Counted from the first letter of the stretch, positions 1 through 8,240 are shown. The stretch: DNA of 14,840 nucleotides from an uncultured Prevotella sp. (GCA_934196725.1 CAKPWR010000062.1:1-14840); one strand, 5' to 3'. Notes: generated by a model not told the origin, from the sequence alone. Numbers and translations: made by a program.

Positions 1-23
1 GGATTTTTAGAAGTTAACTCGAT

Positions 24-66
24 AAGGGCTGAATCGTGAAAATGCTTCATGATTCAGCCTTTTTTG
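24..66 (+). terminator. Rho-independent terminator of an upstream gene
   Basis: A near-perfect stem pairs 27-40 (GGCTGAATCGTGAA) with 46-59 (TTCATGATTCAGCC), with one G-T pair and a 5-base loop at 41-45. It is followed at once by a run of six T (60-65). The T-run is on the + strand, so it ends transcription of a gene to the left of the window. Bases 1-23 may hold the last codons of that gene, but the frame cannot be decided. Confidence 0.9.
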
Positions 67-163
67 ATTTCCATTTTCCTGTCTTCGGCAACTTTATCCT
101 CAAATACGCCATAAAGTTACATTTTTCAGCAAATTGGGTTATACAACTTTGGCATTATTTTTG

Positions 164-171
164 TAATTTTG
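164..171 (+). promoter_or_regulatory. Bacteroidetes -7 element for the DUF3737/C-S lyase/nitroreductase cluster
   Basis: TAATTTTG matches the Bacteroidetes sigma-ABfr -7 consensus TAnnTTTG. It places a transcription start near 178, about 30 bases before the ATG at 209. No convincing -33 TTTG lies at the usual distance: TTTGG at 148-152 is too close. Just upstream an 8-bp inverted repeat (AACTTTAT 90-97, ATAAAGTT 111-118) could be an operator, but its role is unknown. Confidence 0.55.
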
Positions 172-208
172 CAAACTGAAATAACAAAAGAAAGGATAAT
201 AGAAAAAT

Positions 209-1063
209 ATGGAACAGATAAAGAATAAATCATTCGGAGGCGAGCGCCCCCTCTTTGGTGCTCACGATGTACGCTTGGAGGACATCACGATTACAGATGG
301 CGAATCGGGCATCAAGTGCTGCAAGAACATAGAATGCCACCATTCCAAGTTTTATGGCAAATACCCTTGGTGGCATGTGGATGGTTCCCTCATCACAGAC
401 TGCTACTTTGCTCCAGAGAGCCGCTCCGCCATCTGGTATAGCGACAATATGGTAATGAAAGACTGCACCATCGATGGTCCTAAGTTCTTCCGTGAAATGA
501 AGAACCTGGAATTGGAGAACGTAAACATCACGGATGCTGATGAGACTTTCTGGAAGGTAGATGGCTTGAAACTGAAGAACGTAAAGCTCCACGATGGCAC
601 CTATCCATTCATGTTTTCCAAGAACATCTATGTAGATGGACTGGAGAGCGATTCCAAGTATGTATTCCAATACTGCCAGAATGTAGAGATACACAATGCC
701 AAGATTACTACCAAGGACAGTTTTTGGGAGTGCGAGAATGTGACCGTCTATGATTCGGAACTGAATGGTGAGTATCTGGCATGGCACAGCAAGAACATCA
801 AGTTCGTACGTTGCCATATCAGCGGTGAACAGCCTCTCTGCTACATGGACCATGTAACTCTGGAGGATTGTACATTTGATAAGGAATGCGACCGTGCCTT
901 CGAGGATTGTACCAACATCGATGCACACATCAAGGGAGCTATTACCAATATCAAGAATCCTATTTCCGGAAGAATCGAGGCTGACGAAGTGGGAAGTGTA
1001 ACCTACACAGAGTTTGCCAAGGCGCCAAAGGGAGCATGTGAAATCATCAATCATTCGAAATAA
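209..1063 (+). CDS. DUF3737 family protein, predicted right-handed beta-helix
   Basis: This 284-residue protein has no signal peptide and no membrane segment, so it is probably cytoplasmic. From about residue 20 to 240 it is built of short repeats of roughly 18-22 residues. Each has an aromatic pair (PWW, AIWY, KFF, TFW, SFW, AWH) followed by a N-(I/V/L)-x-(I/V/L)-x-(N/D/C) strand such as NLELENVNI or GLKLKNVKL. This is the pattern of a parallel beta-helix (pectate-lyase-like fold). The family is recognised as DUF3737 and its biochemical function is unknown to me. The protein is Cys-rich, with C37-C38 adjacent and many Cys at strand turns; whether they bind metal is speculative. The start is the first ATG after the -7 element, in an A-rich context with AAAGGA upstream. 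The PLP-enzyme gene follows after 18 bases, which suggests co-transcription and a linked role. Sure of the family, not of any activity. Confidence 0.88.
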   Translation: MEQIKNKSFGGERPLFGAHDVRLEDITITDGESGIKCCKNIECHHSKFYGKYPWWHVDGSLITDCYFAPESRSAIWYSDNMVMKDCTIDGPKFFREMKNLELENVNITDADETFWKVDGLKLKNVKLHDGTYPFMFSKNIYVDGLESDSKYVFQYCQNVEIHNAKITTKDSFWECENVTVYDSELNGEYLAWHSKNIKFVRCHISGEQPLCYMDHVTLEDCTFDKECDRAFEDCTNIDAHIKGAITNIKNPISGRIEADEVGSVTYTEFAKAPKGACEIINHSK

Positions 1064-1081
1064 CTTAGATAAAAAACAAAT

Positions 1082-2284
1082 ATGAAATACAATTTTGATG
1101 AAATCATCGAACGTCGTGGCACCAATTCCTACAAATGGGATCTGGTAAAGGAAGACGGCGTTATTCCTATGTGGGTAGCAGATATGGACTTCCAGACTGC
1201 TCCCTGCATCATCGAAGCTCTGCAAAAGCGTGTAGCTCACGGAATCTTCGGCTATACCCTCGTACCAGATTCCTATTACGAGGCTATCATCAACTGGTTC
1301 GCACGCCGCCACCAGTGGAACATCGAGAAAGACTGGATTCTCTATACATCAGGCGTAGTACCAGCCATCTCCTGCTGTCTGAAGGCAATCTGCATGCCAG
1401 GCGAAAAGGTCTTGGTACAGACTCCAGTGTACAACTGCTTCTTCTCCTGTATCAAGAACAGCGGATGCGAAGTGGTAGAAAATGAATTGAAACGTGTGGG
1501 CAACTGCACCTACGAGATAGATTTCGAGGATTTCGAGCGCAAGTGTGCTGACGAGAAGACCACAGCCTTCATTCTCTGCAACCCTCACAACCCAGCCGGA
1601 AGAGTATGGAAGAAAGAGGAACTGGAGCGAATGAATGACATTTGTCTCAAGCATGGGGTAAAAGTCATTGCAGATGAAATTCATTGCGAGCTCATCATGC
1701 CAGGCTATCAATATACTCCGTTTGCAAGCATCAGCGAAGCGTGCCGTGACAACTGCGTGGTATTGAATTCTCCATCAAAGTCGTTCAACATCGCCGGACT
1801 TCAGATTGCCAACATCATCTGTCCGGATGCTGCATTGCGCCGTCGTATCAACCGTGCCATCAACATCAACGAGGTTTGCGATGTCAATCCTTTCGGTGTC
1901 ATCGCTCTCCAGGCTGCGTACAACGAGGGTGAGGAATGGCTCGACGAACTGAACCAGTATCTCTACGAGAACTATCAGGCAGTGAAGGAATTCTTCAATA
2001 CCGAATTGCCGCAAGTTCGTGTTACCCGTCTAGAAGGCACCTACCTTGTTTGGCTCGATATTCTTCCATTTGAATTATCAAGCGACGAAGCTTACGAAAA
2101 GCTGATGAATGATGGCAAGGTATTCGTAAATAGCGGTACGATGTATGGCAGAAAAGCAGGTCAAGGCTACCTGCGCCTCAACATAGCTTGTCCTCGCAAG
2201 ACCCTGATGCAGGGATTGATTCGCATCGCACGCGTTCTCAGCCAGTATATGGATGAGGAGGATTTAAGCGGTTGCCCTGCATAA
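1082..2284 (+). CDS. patB: MalY/PatB family PLP-dependent C-S lyase (cystathionine beta-lyase-like aminotransferase)
   Basis: A 400-residue fold-type I PLP enzyme, the normal size for the MalY/PatB group. Visible signatures are the N-terminal FDEIIERRGTNSYKWD and MWVADMDF segment typical of the family, the CNPHNPAGRVW motif (Asn/Pro loop contacting PLP and substrate carboxylate), the ADEIH motif whose Asp holds the pyridine nitrogen, and SPSKSFNIAGLQ with the Schiff-base lysine at K233. Family members cleave C-S bonds of cystathionine, cysteine or cysteine conjugates to thiol or H2S, ammonia and pyruvate; some act as aminotransferases. The exact substrate cannot be read from sequence. The gene sits 18 bases after the DUF3737 gene and 50 bases before a nitroreductase gene with no terminator between, so the three are probably one transcript. 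Cytoplasmic, with no odd features. Confidence 0.92.
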   Translation: MKYNFDEIIERRGTNSYKWDLVKEDGVIPMWVADMDFQTAPCIIEALQKRVAHGIFGYTLVPDSYYEAIINWFARRHQWNIEKDWILYTSGVVPAISCCLKAICMPGEKVLVQTPVYNCFFSCIKNSGCEVVENELKRVGNCTYEIDFEDFERKCADEKTTAFILCNPHNPAGRVWKKEELERMNDICLKHGVKVIADEIHCELIMPGYQYTPFASISEACRDNCVVLNSPSKSFNIAGLQIANIICPDAALRRRINRAININEVCDVNPFGVIALQAAYNEGEEWLDELNQYLYENYQAVKEFFNTELPQVRVTRLEGTYLVWLDILPFELSSDEAYEKLMNDGKVFVNSGTMYGRKAGQGYLRLNIACPRKTLMQGLIRIARVLSQYMDEEDLSGCPA

Positions 2285-2334
2285 AAGAGTGAAAAAGAAA
2301 AGATTTCTAAAGACAATGTTTAAAACAATATACA

Positions 2335-2859
2335 ATGGAAAATGAAGTATTGAAAGCCATTAAGGAGAGAAGAAGTATTCGTCGCTTCAAGGCTGACCAG
2401 ATTACCGACGAGGAGTTGAAGACGGTTTTGGAAGCTGGCACATGGGCAGCTACAGGTCATGGCACACAGGAGCCATTCATCATAGCAGTTCAGAATCCTG
2501 AGGTTTGCGCACAGCTTCGCAAGATGAACGCAGACATCATGGGTGTAGAGAGCGATCCATATTACGGAGCACCAACCATCGTCATCGTTCTGGCACCAGA
2601 AAGCAATGTGAATGGCGTAAAGGATGGCAGCCTCATCTTGGGCAACATGATGCTTGCAGCCCACTCTATCGGTCTTTCTTCCTGCTGGATCAACCGTGAA
2701 GACGGCATGTTTGCATCAGAAGAAGGCAAGAAATTGATAAAAGACTGGAATCTTCCAGATGGATTGATGGGCGTAGGAGCCTTGGCATTAGGTTACGCAT
2801 CAGCACATCCTCACACCGTGAAGCCTCGCAAGGAGGATTACTACCGCATTATTAAATAA
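2335..2859 (+). CDS. Nitroreductase family protein (FMN-dependent oxidoreductase)
   Basis: A 174-residue short nitroreductase. The N-terminal ERRSIRRF motif (about residues 11-18) is the FMN phosphate-binding signature. AGTWAATGHGTQEPF matches the second flavin contact, and the GLSSCWINRE region plus GVGALALGY match the C-terminal flavin/dimer core. Such proteins are cytoplasmic homodimers that use NAD(P)H to reduce nitro compounds, quinones or other electrophiles; the natural substrate is unknown. It starts at the ATG after an A-rich stretch, 50 bases after the C-S lyase stop, with no visible promoter or terminator in the gap, so it is taken as the last gene of the three-gene cluster. A strong bidirectional hairpin follows its stop. 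Confidence 0.9.
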   Translation: MENEVLKAIKERRSIRRFKADQITDEELKTVLEAGTWAATGHGTQEPFIIAVQNPEVCAQLRKMNADIMGVESDPYYGAPTIVIVLAPESNVNGVKDGSLILGNMMLAAHSIGLSSCWINREDGMFASEEGKKLIKDWNLPDGLMGVGALALGYASAHPHTVKPRKEDYYRIIK

Positions 2860-2920
2860 GATAAGCAAAAGACAAGACAAGCATGGAATGAAACAAATGG
2901 AATTCTATGCAGCACAACAA

Positions 2921-2964
2921 ACAAAAGGTCTCATGATTTTCAAAACCATGAGACCTTTTGTTTT
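2921..2964. terminator. Bidirectional terminator between nitroreductase and kdtA
   Basis: A perfect 15-bp stem pairs 2921-2935 (ACAAAAGGTCTCATG) with 2947-2961, with an 11-base loop. The 3' side on the + strand runs into TTTTGTTTT, and the - strand side runs into TTTTGTTTG. It lies between two convergent genes and can serve both. Confidence 0.88.
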
Positions 2965-2995
2965 ATATACGATACTTTATATACGATACTTTATA
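2962..2995. repeat. 14-base tandem repeat at the kdtA 3' end
   Basis: The unit TTTATATACGATAC occurs at 2962-2975 and again at 2976-2989, followed by a partial third unit (TTTATA). It overlaps the kdtA stop codon (TAA on the - strand at 2991-2993) and abuts the terminator. It looks like a small slippage duplication with no evident function. Confidence 0.8.
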
Positions 2996-4277
2996 ATTTC
3001 ACCTTTGCCAGAACCTTACCAGTAGCCCCTGAGAGACTAGCTACGAAGGCACCAGCCTTGTCGCCTGCCTGTTTCAAGAATGCAGGATTATTTATCATCG
3101 AATTCATCAAGCCCTCAAAGCTCTCGTAATTTGTGATTTCAAATCCGCCACCAGACTTCAGCAAGCCCTGGGCTTCCTGGAACTTTTTATTGTTCGGACC
3201 AAAGATAACCGGCATATTCCATACAGCAGCCTCCAAGGTATTATGAATACCCACACCAAAGCCGCCACCAATATACGCTACATCACCATAATTATACATA
3301 CTGCTCAACAATCCGAAGCAATCAATAATGAGTACATCAGCCTTGGCAGCCTCTTCTGGTGTTGTCTGGGTATAACGCACCACCTTCTTGTCCTTCTGCA
3401 AAGAAAGAATCAGTTTCAGATGTTCTTCGGCAATCACATGAGGCGCTATCAACAGACGCCATTCCTTATGTTCATTAAAGAAACGGATGAAGATATCCTC
3501 ATCAGGAGGCCAGGAACTACCTGCCACAAATACATTGAAATCAGGACGAGCCTCTTTTTCCGAATCTGATGAAGAAACAGAAGAAGATGATGAAACAGCC
3601 ACCCCCTTTCTGAACGCCTCGCAGATAGGCAAATGCTTAGCAGCCTCCTTTATCTGGAGTACACGGTCGAAACGGGTATCGCCAACAACATCAACATCAG
3701 TAATTCCAATACCTTCAAGCAGACGCTTACTCTCCTCATTCTGAACAAAGAATCGGGTAAAACACTTCAATACATTCGCATAACTCCTACCATACCATTT
3801 AAAGAACACCTGATCCTCACGGAAGATACTACTCACACTATAAGTAGGAATATTGCGATGTTTCAGAATATGAAGGAAGTTAGACCAGAATTCATACTTG
3901 ATGAAGAAAGCCATTACAGGACGCACCAATCGAAGGAATCTGATAGCATTCAGACGAGTATCTACCGGCATATAGCAGATGATATCGGCACCCTCATAGT
4001 TCTTGCGCACTTCATAACCTGAAGGAGAATAGAAGGTAAGCAAAATCTTATACTGCGGATATTCCTTGCGAATGCGTTCCATCAAAGGTCGTCCCTGTTC
4101 AAACTCGCCGAGCGAAGCCGCATGAAACCAAACATACTTGGCACTAGGATCCACCTTCTGCTTTAATATCTTGAAAGCCTCACGTTCACCACGCCACATC
4201 TTGCGTACCTTTTCATTAAATAAGCTGGCGATGGCTATACCCCAAAGGACAAAATAGATTACGATATTATAGATCAT
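2991..4277 (-). CDS. kdtA: 3-deoxy-D-manno-octulosonic acid transferase (Kdo transferase)
   Basis: A GT30-family glycosyltransferase (also called waaA) that transfers Kdo from CMP-Kdo to lipid A precursor on the inner leaflet of the inner membrane. Its 428 residues begin with an N-terminal membrane anchor (about 3-20, IYNIVIYFVLWGIAIASLF). HAASLGEFEQGRP follows, with E58 in the SxGE position of the catalytic base. The mid-protein VGDTRFDRV and VAGSSWPPDED motifs mark the domain hinge. GGGFGVGIHNTLEAA plus MPVIFGPNNKKFQEA form the CMP-Kdo-binding C-terminal Rossmann domain. Oddity: residues about 226-243 are a Ser-rich low-complexity insert (VSSSSSVSSSDSEKEAR) at the domain linker, not expected in the family. 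It lies 106 bases downstream of gltX on the same strand, with a stem-loop between and no clear promoter of its own. Confidence 0.94.
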   Translation of the reverse strand: MIYNIVIYFVLWGIAIASLFNEKVRKMWRGEREAFKILKQKVDPSAKYVWFHAASLGEFEQGRPLMERIRKEYPQYKILLTFYSPSGYEVRKNYEGADIICYMPVDTRLNAIRFLRLVRPVMAFFIKYEFWSNFLHILKHRNIPTYSVSSIFREDQVFFKWYGRSYANVLKCFTRFFVQNEESKRLLEGIGITDVDVVGDTRFDRVLQIKEAAKHLPICEAFRKGVAVSSSSSVSSSDSEKEARPDFNVFVAGSSWPPDEDIFIRFFNEHKEWRLLIAPHVIAEEHLKLILSLQKDKKVVRYTQTTPEEAAKADVLIIDCFGLLSSMYNYGDVAYIGGGFGVGIHNTLEAAVWNMPVIFGPNNKKFQEAQGLLKSGGGFEITNYESFEGLMNSMINNPAFLKQAGDKAGAFVASLSGATGKVLAKVKL

Positions 4278-4317
4278 GATATTTCTTGATATTAGTTACT
4301 ATCTATAAATACGTGAA

Positions 4318-4366
4318 CTCTCTGAGGAAAAATTCTGCCATACAAGCAGACCATTTCCCCAGAGAG
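4318..4366 (-). other. Long interrupted stem-loop in the gltX-kdtA spacer
   Basis: CTCTCTG (4318-4324) pairs with 4360-4366, GGAAA (4326-4330) with TTTCC (4354-4358), and TCTGC (4334-4338) with GCAGA (4346-4350), leaving a 7-base loop. There is no T-tract on either side, so it is not a standard intrinsic terminator. It could be an RNA-processing or mRNA-stability element that uncouples kdtA from gltX. A further 14-base palindrome (AGATATTTATATCT, 4365-4378) lies next to it at the gltX stop. Confidence 0.6.
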
Positions 4367-4383
4367 ATATTTATATCTGTGAA

Positions 4384-5901
4384 TTAACCCAAAACTTCGA
4401 TTGCCTTGCGAAGACGACGCAATGTCTCCTCCTTACCAAGGAAGGCAGAGATGTCGAACATACCAGGGCCCTTACCCTCACCAACGAGAGTCAGGCGGAA
4501 AGCGTTCATCACATCACCGAGCTTATAGCCCTTGTCCTCTACCCATTTCATAACGATAGGCTCCTGACCCTCGATAGAGAAGTCCTCAATACCCTCGAGT
4601 ACCTCAGCGAGTTCTGTCATCTGCTGTGCAGAATATTCCTTCCAGCGCTTCTTGGCAGTCTTTGCATCATACTCTGTAGGAGGAATGAAGAAGAATGAGC
4701 ACAATGGCCACAACTCATAGACGAAGTTCACACGGTCCTTCATCATGTGTACCACCTGCTTTACGCGGTCCAAAGTTTCCTCTACACCATTGTTTGCCAC
4801 AATAGGTGCAAAGAGATTGGCAATCTCATCATCACTCTTCATGAGGATGTACTCATGGTTGAACCAGATTCCCTTCTTGAAGTCAAACTTGGCACCAGCC
4901 TTAGAACAGCGGGAGATATCGAATACCTTCACCAACTCATCGAGAGAGAAGATTTCCTGCTCTGTACCAGGATTCCAGCCGAGGAGCGCCAGGAAGTTGA
5001 CCACTGCCTCTGGGAAGTAGCCACTCTCACGATAACCAGAAGAAACCTCACCAGTCTTAGGGTCGTGCCACTCCAATGGGAATACAGGGAAGCCAAGACG
5101 GTCACCATCACGCTTGCTCAACTTACCCTTACCCTCAGGCTTGAGGAGCAGAGGAAGGTGTGCGAAACGAGGCATGGTATCTTCCCAACCAAATGCCTGA
5201 TAAAGGAGAACGTGCAATGGAGCACTAGGCAACCACTCCTCACCACGGATTACGTGAGAGATTTCCATCAGATGGTCGTCAACAATGTTTGCCAAGTGAT
5301 AAGTAGGCAATTCATCAGCACTCTTATAAAGCACTTTATCATCCAGGATATCGCTCATCACCTTCACGTCACCACGAATCATGTCGTTGACATGGATTTC
5401 CTGTCCCGGCTCAATCTTGAAGCGTACAGTATATTGCTTACCGTCAGCGATGAGCTGCTCAACCTCCTCCTTAGAAAGAGTCAAAGAGTTGCGCATCTGC
5501 ATACGGGTATGAGCATCATACTGGAAGTTCTGGATTTCGGCACGCTTAGCTTCCAACTCCTCAGGAGTATCAAAAGCGATGTAAGCCTTACCGTTGTCCA
5601 AAAGCTGCTGTACATATTTCTTATAGATTTCGCGACGCTCACTCTGGCGATAAGGCCCATGCTCACCACCAAAACTTACACCCTCATCAAACTGGATGCC
5701 GAGCCACTTGAAAGATTCCAGGATATATTCCTCTGCTCCAGGAACGAAACGATGAGAGTCAGTATCCTCAATTCTGAACACGAGCTCGCCACCATGCTGG
5801 CGAGCAAACAAATAATTATAGAGGGCGGTACGAACACCACCAATGTGCAATGCACCTGTAGGACTTGGGGCGAAACGCACCCTTACTTTTCTATCTGCCA
5901 T
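4384..5901 (-). CDS. gltX: Glutamate--tRNA ligase (GluRS)
   Basis: A class I aminoacyl-tRNA synthetase that charges tRNA-Glu (the discriminating or non-discriminating type cannot be decided here). It has 505 residues, typical for Bacteroidetes. The Rossmann-fold signature [11 protein letters not shown] gives the HIGH-type motif as HIGG at 19-22. The KMSKS-type loop is KLSKR at 260-264. [15 protein letters not shown] and [14 protein letters not shown] are the Glu-binding and connective segments. The C-terminal part (from about 330) is the alpha-helical anticodon-binding region. The start is the ATG at 5901, shortly downstream of a -7 match (5935-5942). Divergently transcribed from the HD phosphohydrolase gene, with kdtA downstream. 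Cytoplasmic housekeeping gene, intact. Confidence 0.97.
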   Translation of the reverse strand: MADRKVRVRFAPSPTGALHIGGVRTALYNYLFARQHGGELVFRIEDTDSHRFVPGAEEYILESFKWLGIQFDEGVSFGGEHGPYRQSERREIYKKYVQQLLDNGKAYIAFDTPEELEAKRAEIQNFQYDAHTRMQMRNSLTLSKEEVEQLIADGKQYTVRFKIEPGQEIHVNDMIRGDVKVMSDILDDKVLYKSADELPTYHLANIVDDHLMEISHVIRGEEWLPSAPLHVLLYQAFGWEDTMPRFAHLPLLLKPEGKGKLSKRDGDRLGFPVFPLEWHDPKTGEVSSGYRESGYFPEAVVNFLALLGWNPGTEQEIFSLDELVKVFDISRCSKAGAKFDFKKGIWFNHEYILMKSDDEIANLFAPIVANNGVEETLDRVKQVVHMMKDRVNFVYELWPLCSFFFIPPTEYDAKTAKKRWKEYSAQQMTELAEVLEGIEDFSIEGQEPIVMKWVEDKGYKLGDVMNAFRLTLVGEGKGPGMFDISAFLGKEETLRRLRKAIEVLG

Positions 5902-5934
5902 GTCTTATTTTATAGCTTATTTCAAATTTTTCTG

Positions 5935-5942
5935 CAAATTTA
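5935..5942 (-). promoter_or_regulatory. Bacteroidetes -7 element for gltX
   Basis: Read on the - strand, TAAATTTG matches TAnnTTTG exactly, about 34 bases before the gltX ATG. No clear -33 TTTG is seen. It shares the 110-base divergent spacer with the promoter of the HD phosphohydrolase gene. Confidence 0.6.
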
Positions 5943-5976
5943 CATCTTTTTTTGCGATTATAATAGTTTTTTTTCG

Positions 5977-5984
5977 TATTTTCG
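5977..5984 (+). promoter_or_regulatory. Putative -7 element for the PgpH-like gene
   Basis: TATTTTCG differs from TAnnTTTG at one position. A TTTG at 5951-5954 lies 22 bases upstream, slightly longer than the usual spacing, and could be the -33 element. It would give a leader of about 20 bases before the ATG at 6012. Confidence 0.4.
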
Positions 5985-6011
5985 CACTGTAAATAGAATA
6001 ATTAGACGAAA

Positions 6012-8093
6012 ATGAGCATATTCAACAACCCAGAACACAATTATTGGCGTAATTTTGCCACAAAAGCAGTTCTTATCTGCGTAACCGTTGCCATCATTGT
6101 TTGGTTCTTGCCACACAATGAAGGAAGACAGTATCGGTATGATGTAGGAAAGCCATGGATGTACGGTTCCGTCATCGCAAAATTTGATTTTCCTATTTAC
6201 AAGACAGATGAATCTATCAAGCATGAGCAAGACTCTTTGCTGAAACAGTTCCTGCCTTATTATACCGTCAATCCTAACACGGAAGGTGTACAGGTGCACC
6301 GGTTCCGACACGACTTCAGCCAGGGCATTCCCGGACTGCCTAAAGAGTATGTTGAGCTCATAGCCCAGCAGCTGCACAAAATCTATCAAACCGGAATCAT
6401 CAATACGCCGGAATACAATCGTATCTATAAAGACTCCACGAGCATGATCCGCATCATCAGCGGAAAGAATGCCCGCAGTGTTCCTATTGGCAGTTTCTAT
6501 TCCACCATTGCGGCTTACGAGCGAATATTCTTCGATGAAAGAATAGCCGCCCAGCGCCAGATTCTGTCACGCTGCAACCTTAATAATTATATAGAAGCAA
6601 ACCTCATTTACGACAAAGAACGAAGCGAAACTGAGAAGACGGATATGCTCAGCAGTATTCCGCTCGCCAGTGGCATGGTGATGAGCGGCCAGAAAATCAT
6701 AGACCGTGGTGAAGTGATTACCGACAACACCTACCGTGTGCTTTGTTCTTTTGACAAAGAGATGAAGCGCCGCAGTTCAACAGCAGACGAAATCACGACA
6801 ACCATCATCGGTCAGATTCTCTTCGTCTTCATCCTGGTCATCATGTTCACCAGCTACCTCAGCCTGTTCCGAAAAGACTATTTCGACAAGCCTCGCAGCA
6901 TCACTATGCTCTATGCGATGATAACGCTGTTCCCTATTTTTGTTTCACTCATCATGAGTCATAACTTCTTCAGCGTTTATATCATCCCATTTGCCATGAC
7001 ACCGATATTCGTGCGCGTCTTCATGGATTCGCGTACGGCATTCATCACACATGTCACGATGATACTTATCTGTGCGGCAGCCGTAAAATACCAGTACGAG
7101 TTTATCATCGTACAGTTGGCTTCCGGTCTGGTTGCCATCTATACGTTACGCGAACTGTCAAAGCGTTCCCAGATATTCATCACAGCCCTGCTGGTTGCCC
7201 TTGCCAGTGGCGTGGTATACTTTGCACTTCAGCTGATGCAGGATAATCAGGTGTTCAATGTAGATAGCAACATGTATTCCTATTTTGCCATCAACGGTAT
7301 TTTCCTCCTGTTGTCTTACCCACTGATGTATATCATCGAAAAGATGTTCGGCTTCACCTCCAACGTAACGCTCTTCGAGTTGTCAAATACCAACAAGGGG
7401 CTGCTCCGCAATCTGAGCGAGATTGCACCGGGTACCTTCCAGCATTCTATCACCGTAGGTAACCTGGCTGCAGAAATAGCCAACCGAATTGAGGCGAACA
7501 GTTTACTGGTACGTACAGGAGCCTTGTATCACGATATTGGAAAGATGACCAACCCGGTTTTCTTTACCGAGAATCAGGCAGGTGTGAATCCACATGACCA
7601 GTTGAGTGACCAGGAAAGTGCTCAAATCATTATCAATCATGTATACGAAGGCTTGAAGATGGCAGAAAAGGTAGGCTTACCGGGTATCATCAAAGACTTC
7701 ATTACCACTCATCATGGCACAGGAATCACTAAGTTCTTCTATGTCAACTATTGCAATGCCCATCCTACAGAGGTGGTAGACAAATCTCTGTTCCAGTATC
7801 CTGGTCCTAACCCGTTCACACGTGAGCAGGCGATATTGATGATGGCAGATACCGTAGAAGCAGCCTCCAGGTCGATGAATGAATATACAGAGGAAAGCAT
7901 CTGCAACCTGGTGAATAAGTTGATTGATGGACAGGTGGCAGATGGATTCTTCAAGGAATGTCCGATTACATTCCGTGATATTGCCCTTGCCAAGCAGGTT
8001 CTCATCGAACGTCTGAAGGCTATTTACCACACTCGTATCTCCTATCCGCATTTAAATGGAGCTACCAAGAGTGCCCAAACTGCCAAAGCGTAA
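6012..8093 (+). CDS. 7TM-HD family phosphohydrolase, PgpH-type (probable c-di-AMP phosphodiesterase)
   Basis: A 693-residue inner-membrane protein with the layout of the 7TMR-HDED/HDIG family. A first membrane helix (about 15-33) is followed by an extracytoplasmic domain (about 40-260). A block of hydrophobic helices lies between about 262 and 445, and a cytoplasmic HD domain between about 470 and 670. Metal-binding residues are visible: H478 in TFQHS, the HD pair H507-D508 in LYHDIGKM, the H567-H568 pair in TTHHGTG, and D613 in MMADTVEAASRS. Characterised relatives (PgpH of Listeria) hydrolyse c-di-AMP to pApA, so the inferred role is c-di-AMP turnover controlling turgor and wall/envelope balance; the extracytoplasmic domain would sense a signal. 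It is monocistronic: divergent from gltX and closed by its own terminator. Family assignment is firm, nucleotide specificity is inference. Confidence 0.9.
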   Translation: MSIFNNPEHNYWRNFATKAVLICVTVAIIVWFLPHNEGRQYRYDVGKPWMYGSVIAKFDFPIYKTDESIKHEQDSLLKQFLPYYTVNPNTEGVQVHRFRHDFSQGIPGLPKEYVELIAQQLHKIYQTGIINTPEYNRIYKDSTSMIRIISGKNARSVPIGSFYSTIAAYERIFFDERIAAQRQILSRCNLNNYIEANLIYDKERSETEKTDMLSSIPLASGMVMSGQKIIDRGEVITDNTYRVLCSFDKEMKRRSSTADEITTTIIGQILFVFILVIMFTSYLSLFRKDYFDKPRSITMLYAMITLFPIFVSLIMSHNFFSVYIIPFAMTPIFVRVFMDSRTAFITHVTMILICAAAVKYQYEFIIVQLASGLVAIYTLRELSKRSQIFITALLVALASGVVYFALQLMQDNQVFNVDSNMYSYFAINGIFLLLSYPLMYIIEKMFGFTSNVTLFELSNTNKGLLRNLSEIAPGTFQHSITVGNLAAEIANRIEANSLLVRTGALYHDIGKMTNPVFFTENQAGVNPHDQLSDQESAQIIINHVYEGLKMAEKVGLPGIIKDFITTHHGTGITKFFYVNYCNAHPTEVVDKSLFQYPGPNPFTREQAILMMADTVEAASRSMNEYTEESICNLVNKLIDGQVADGFFKECPITFRDIALAKQVLIERLKAIYHTRISYPHLNGATKSAQTAKA

Positions 8094-8132
8094 AAACGGC
8101 ATGTAAAACAGAACACGAAAAAGACTATTTTG

Positions 8133-8184
8133 AGTCCATTATTTTGCACACAAACATACTTCTGTGCAGAACAATGGACTTTTT
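8133..8184 (+). terminator. Terminator of the PgpH-like gene
   Basis: A two-part stem pairs AGTCCATT (8133-8140) with AATGGACT (8173-8180), and inside it TGCACA (8145-8150) with TGTGCA (8163-8168). It is followed by TTTTT (8180-8184). It starts 40 bases after the stop codon of the HD phosphohydrolase gene. Confidence 0.82.
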
Positions 8185-8240
8185 GCGTTAATATATTTTA
8201 AATAAAACCACAAAACAACAGTAAAATAGAACATTCTTGT

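Noticed and set aside
1..23. Coding end of an upstream gene
   Set aside because: All three + frames are too short to recognise a protein. Stops occur at 8-10 and 15-17 in two frames and the third runs into the terminator stem, so no call is made.
230..1312. 360-codon antisense open frame over the DUF3737 gene
   Set aside because: It lies opposite a clear beta-helix protein and runs into the next gene. Its translation is repetitive only because it mirrors the sense repeats, and it has no signal, motif or promoter.
4747..6015. 422-codon + strand open frame opposite gltX
   Set aside because: It is fully antisense to an unmistakable glutamyl-tRNA synthetase, crosses the divergent promoter region and shows no recognisable domain.
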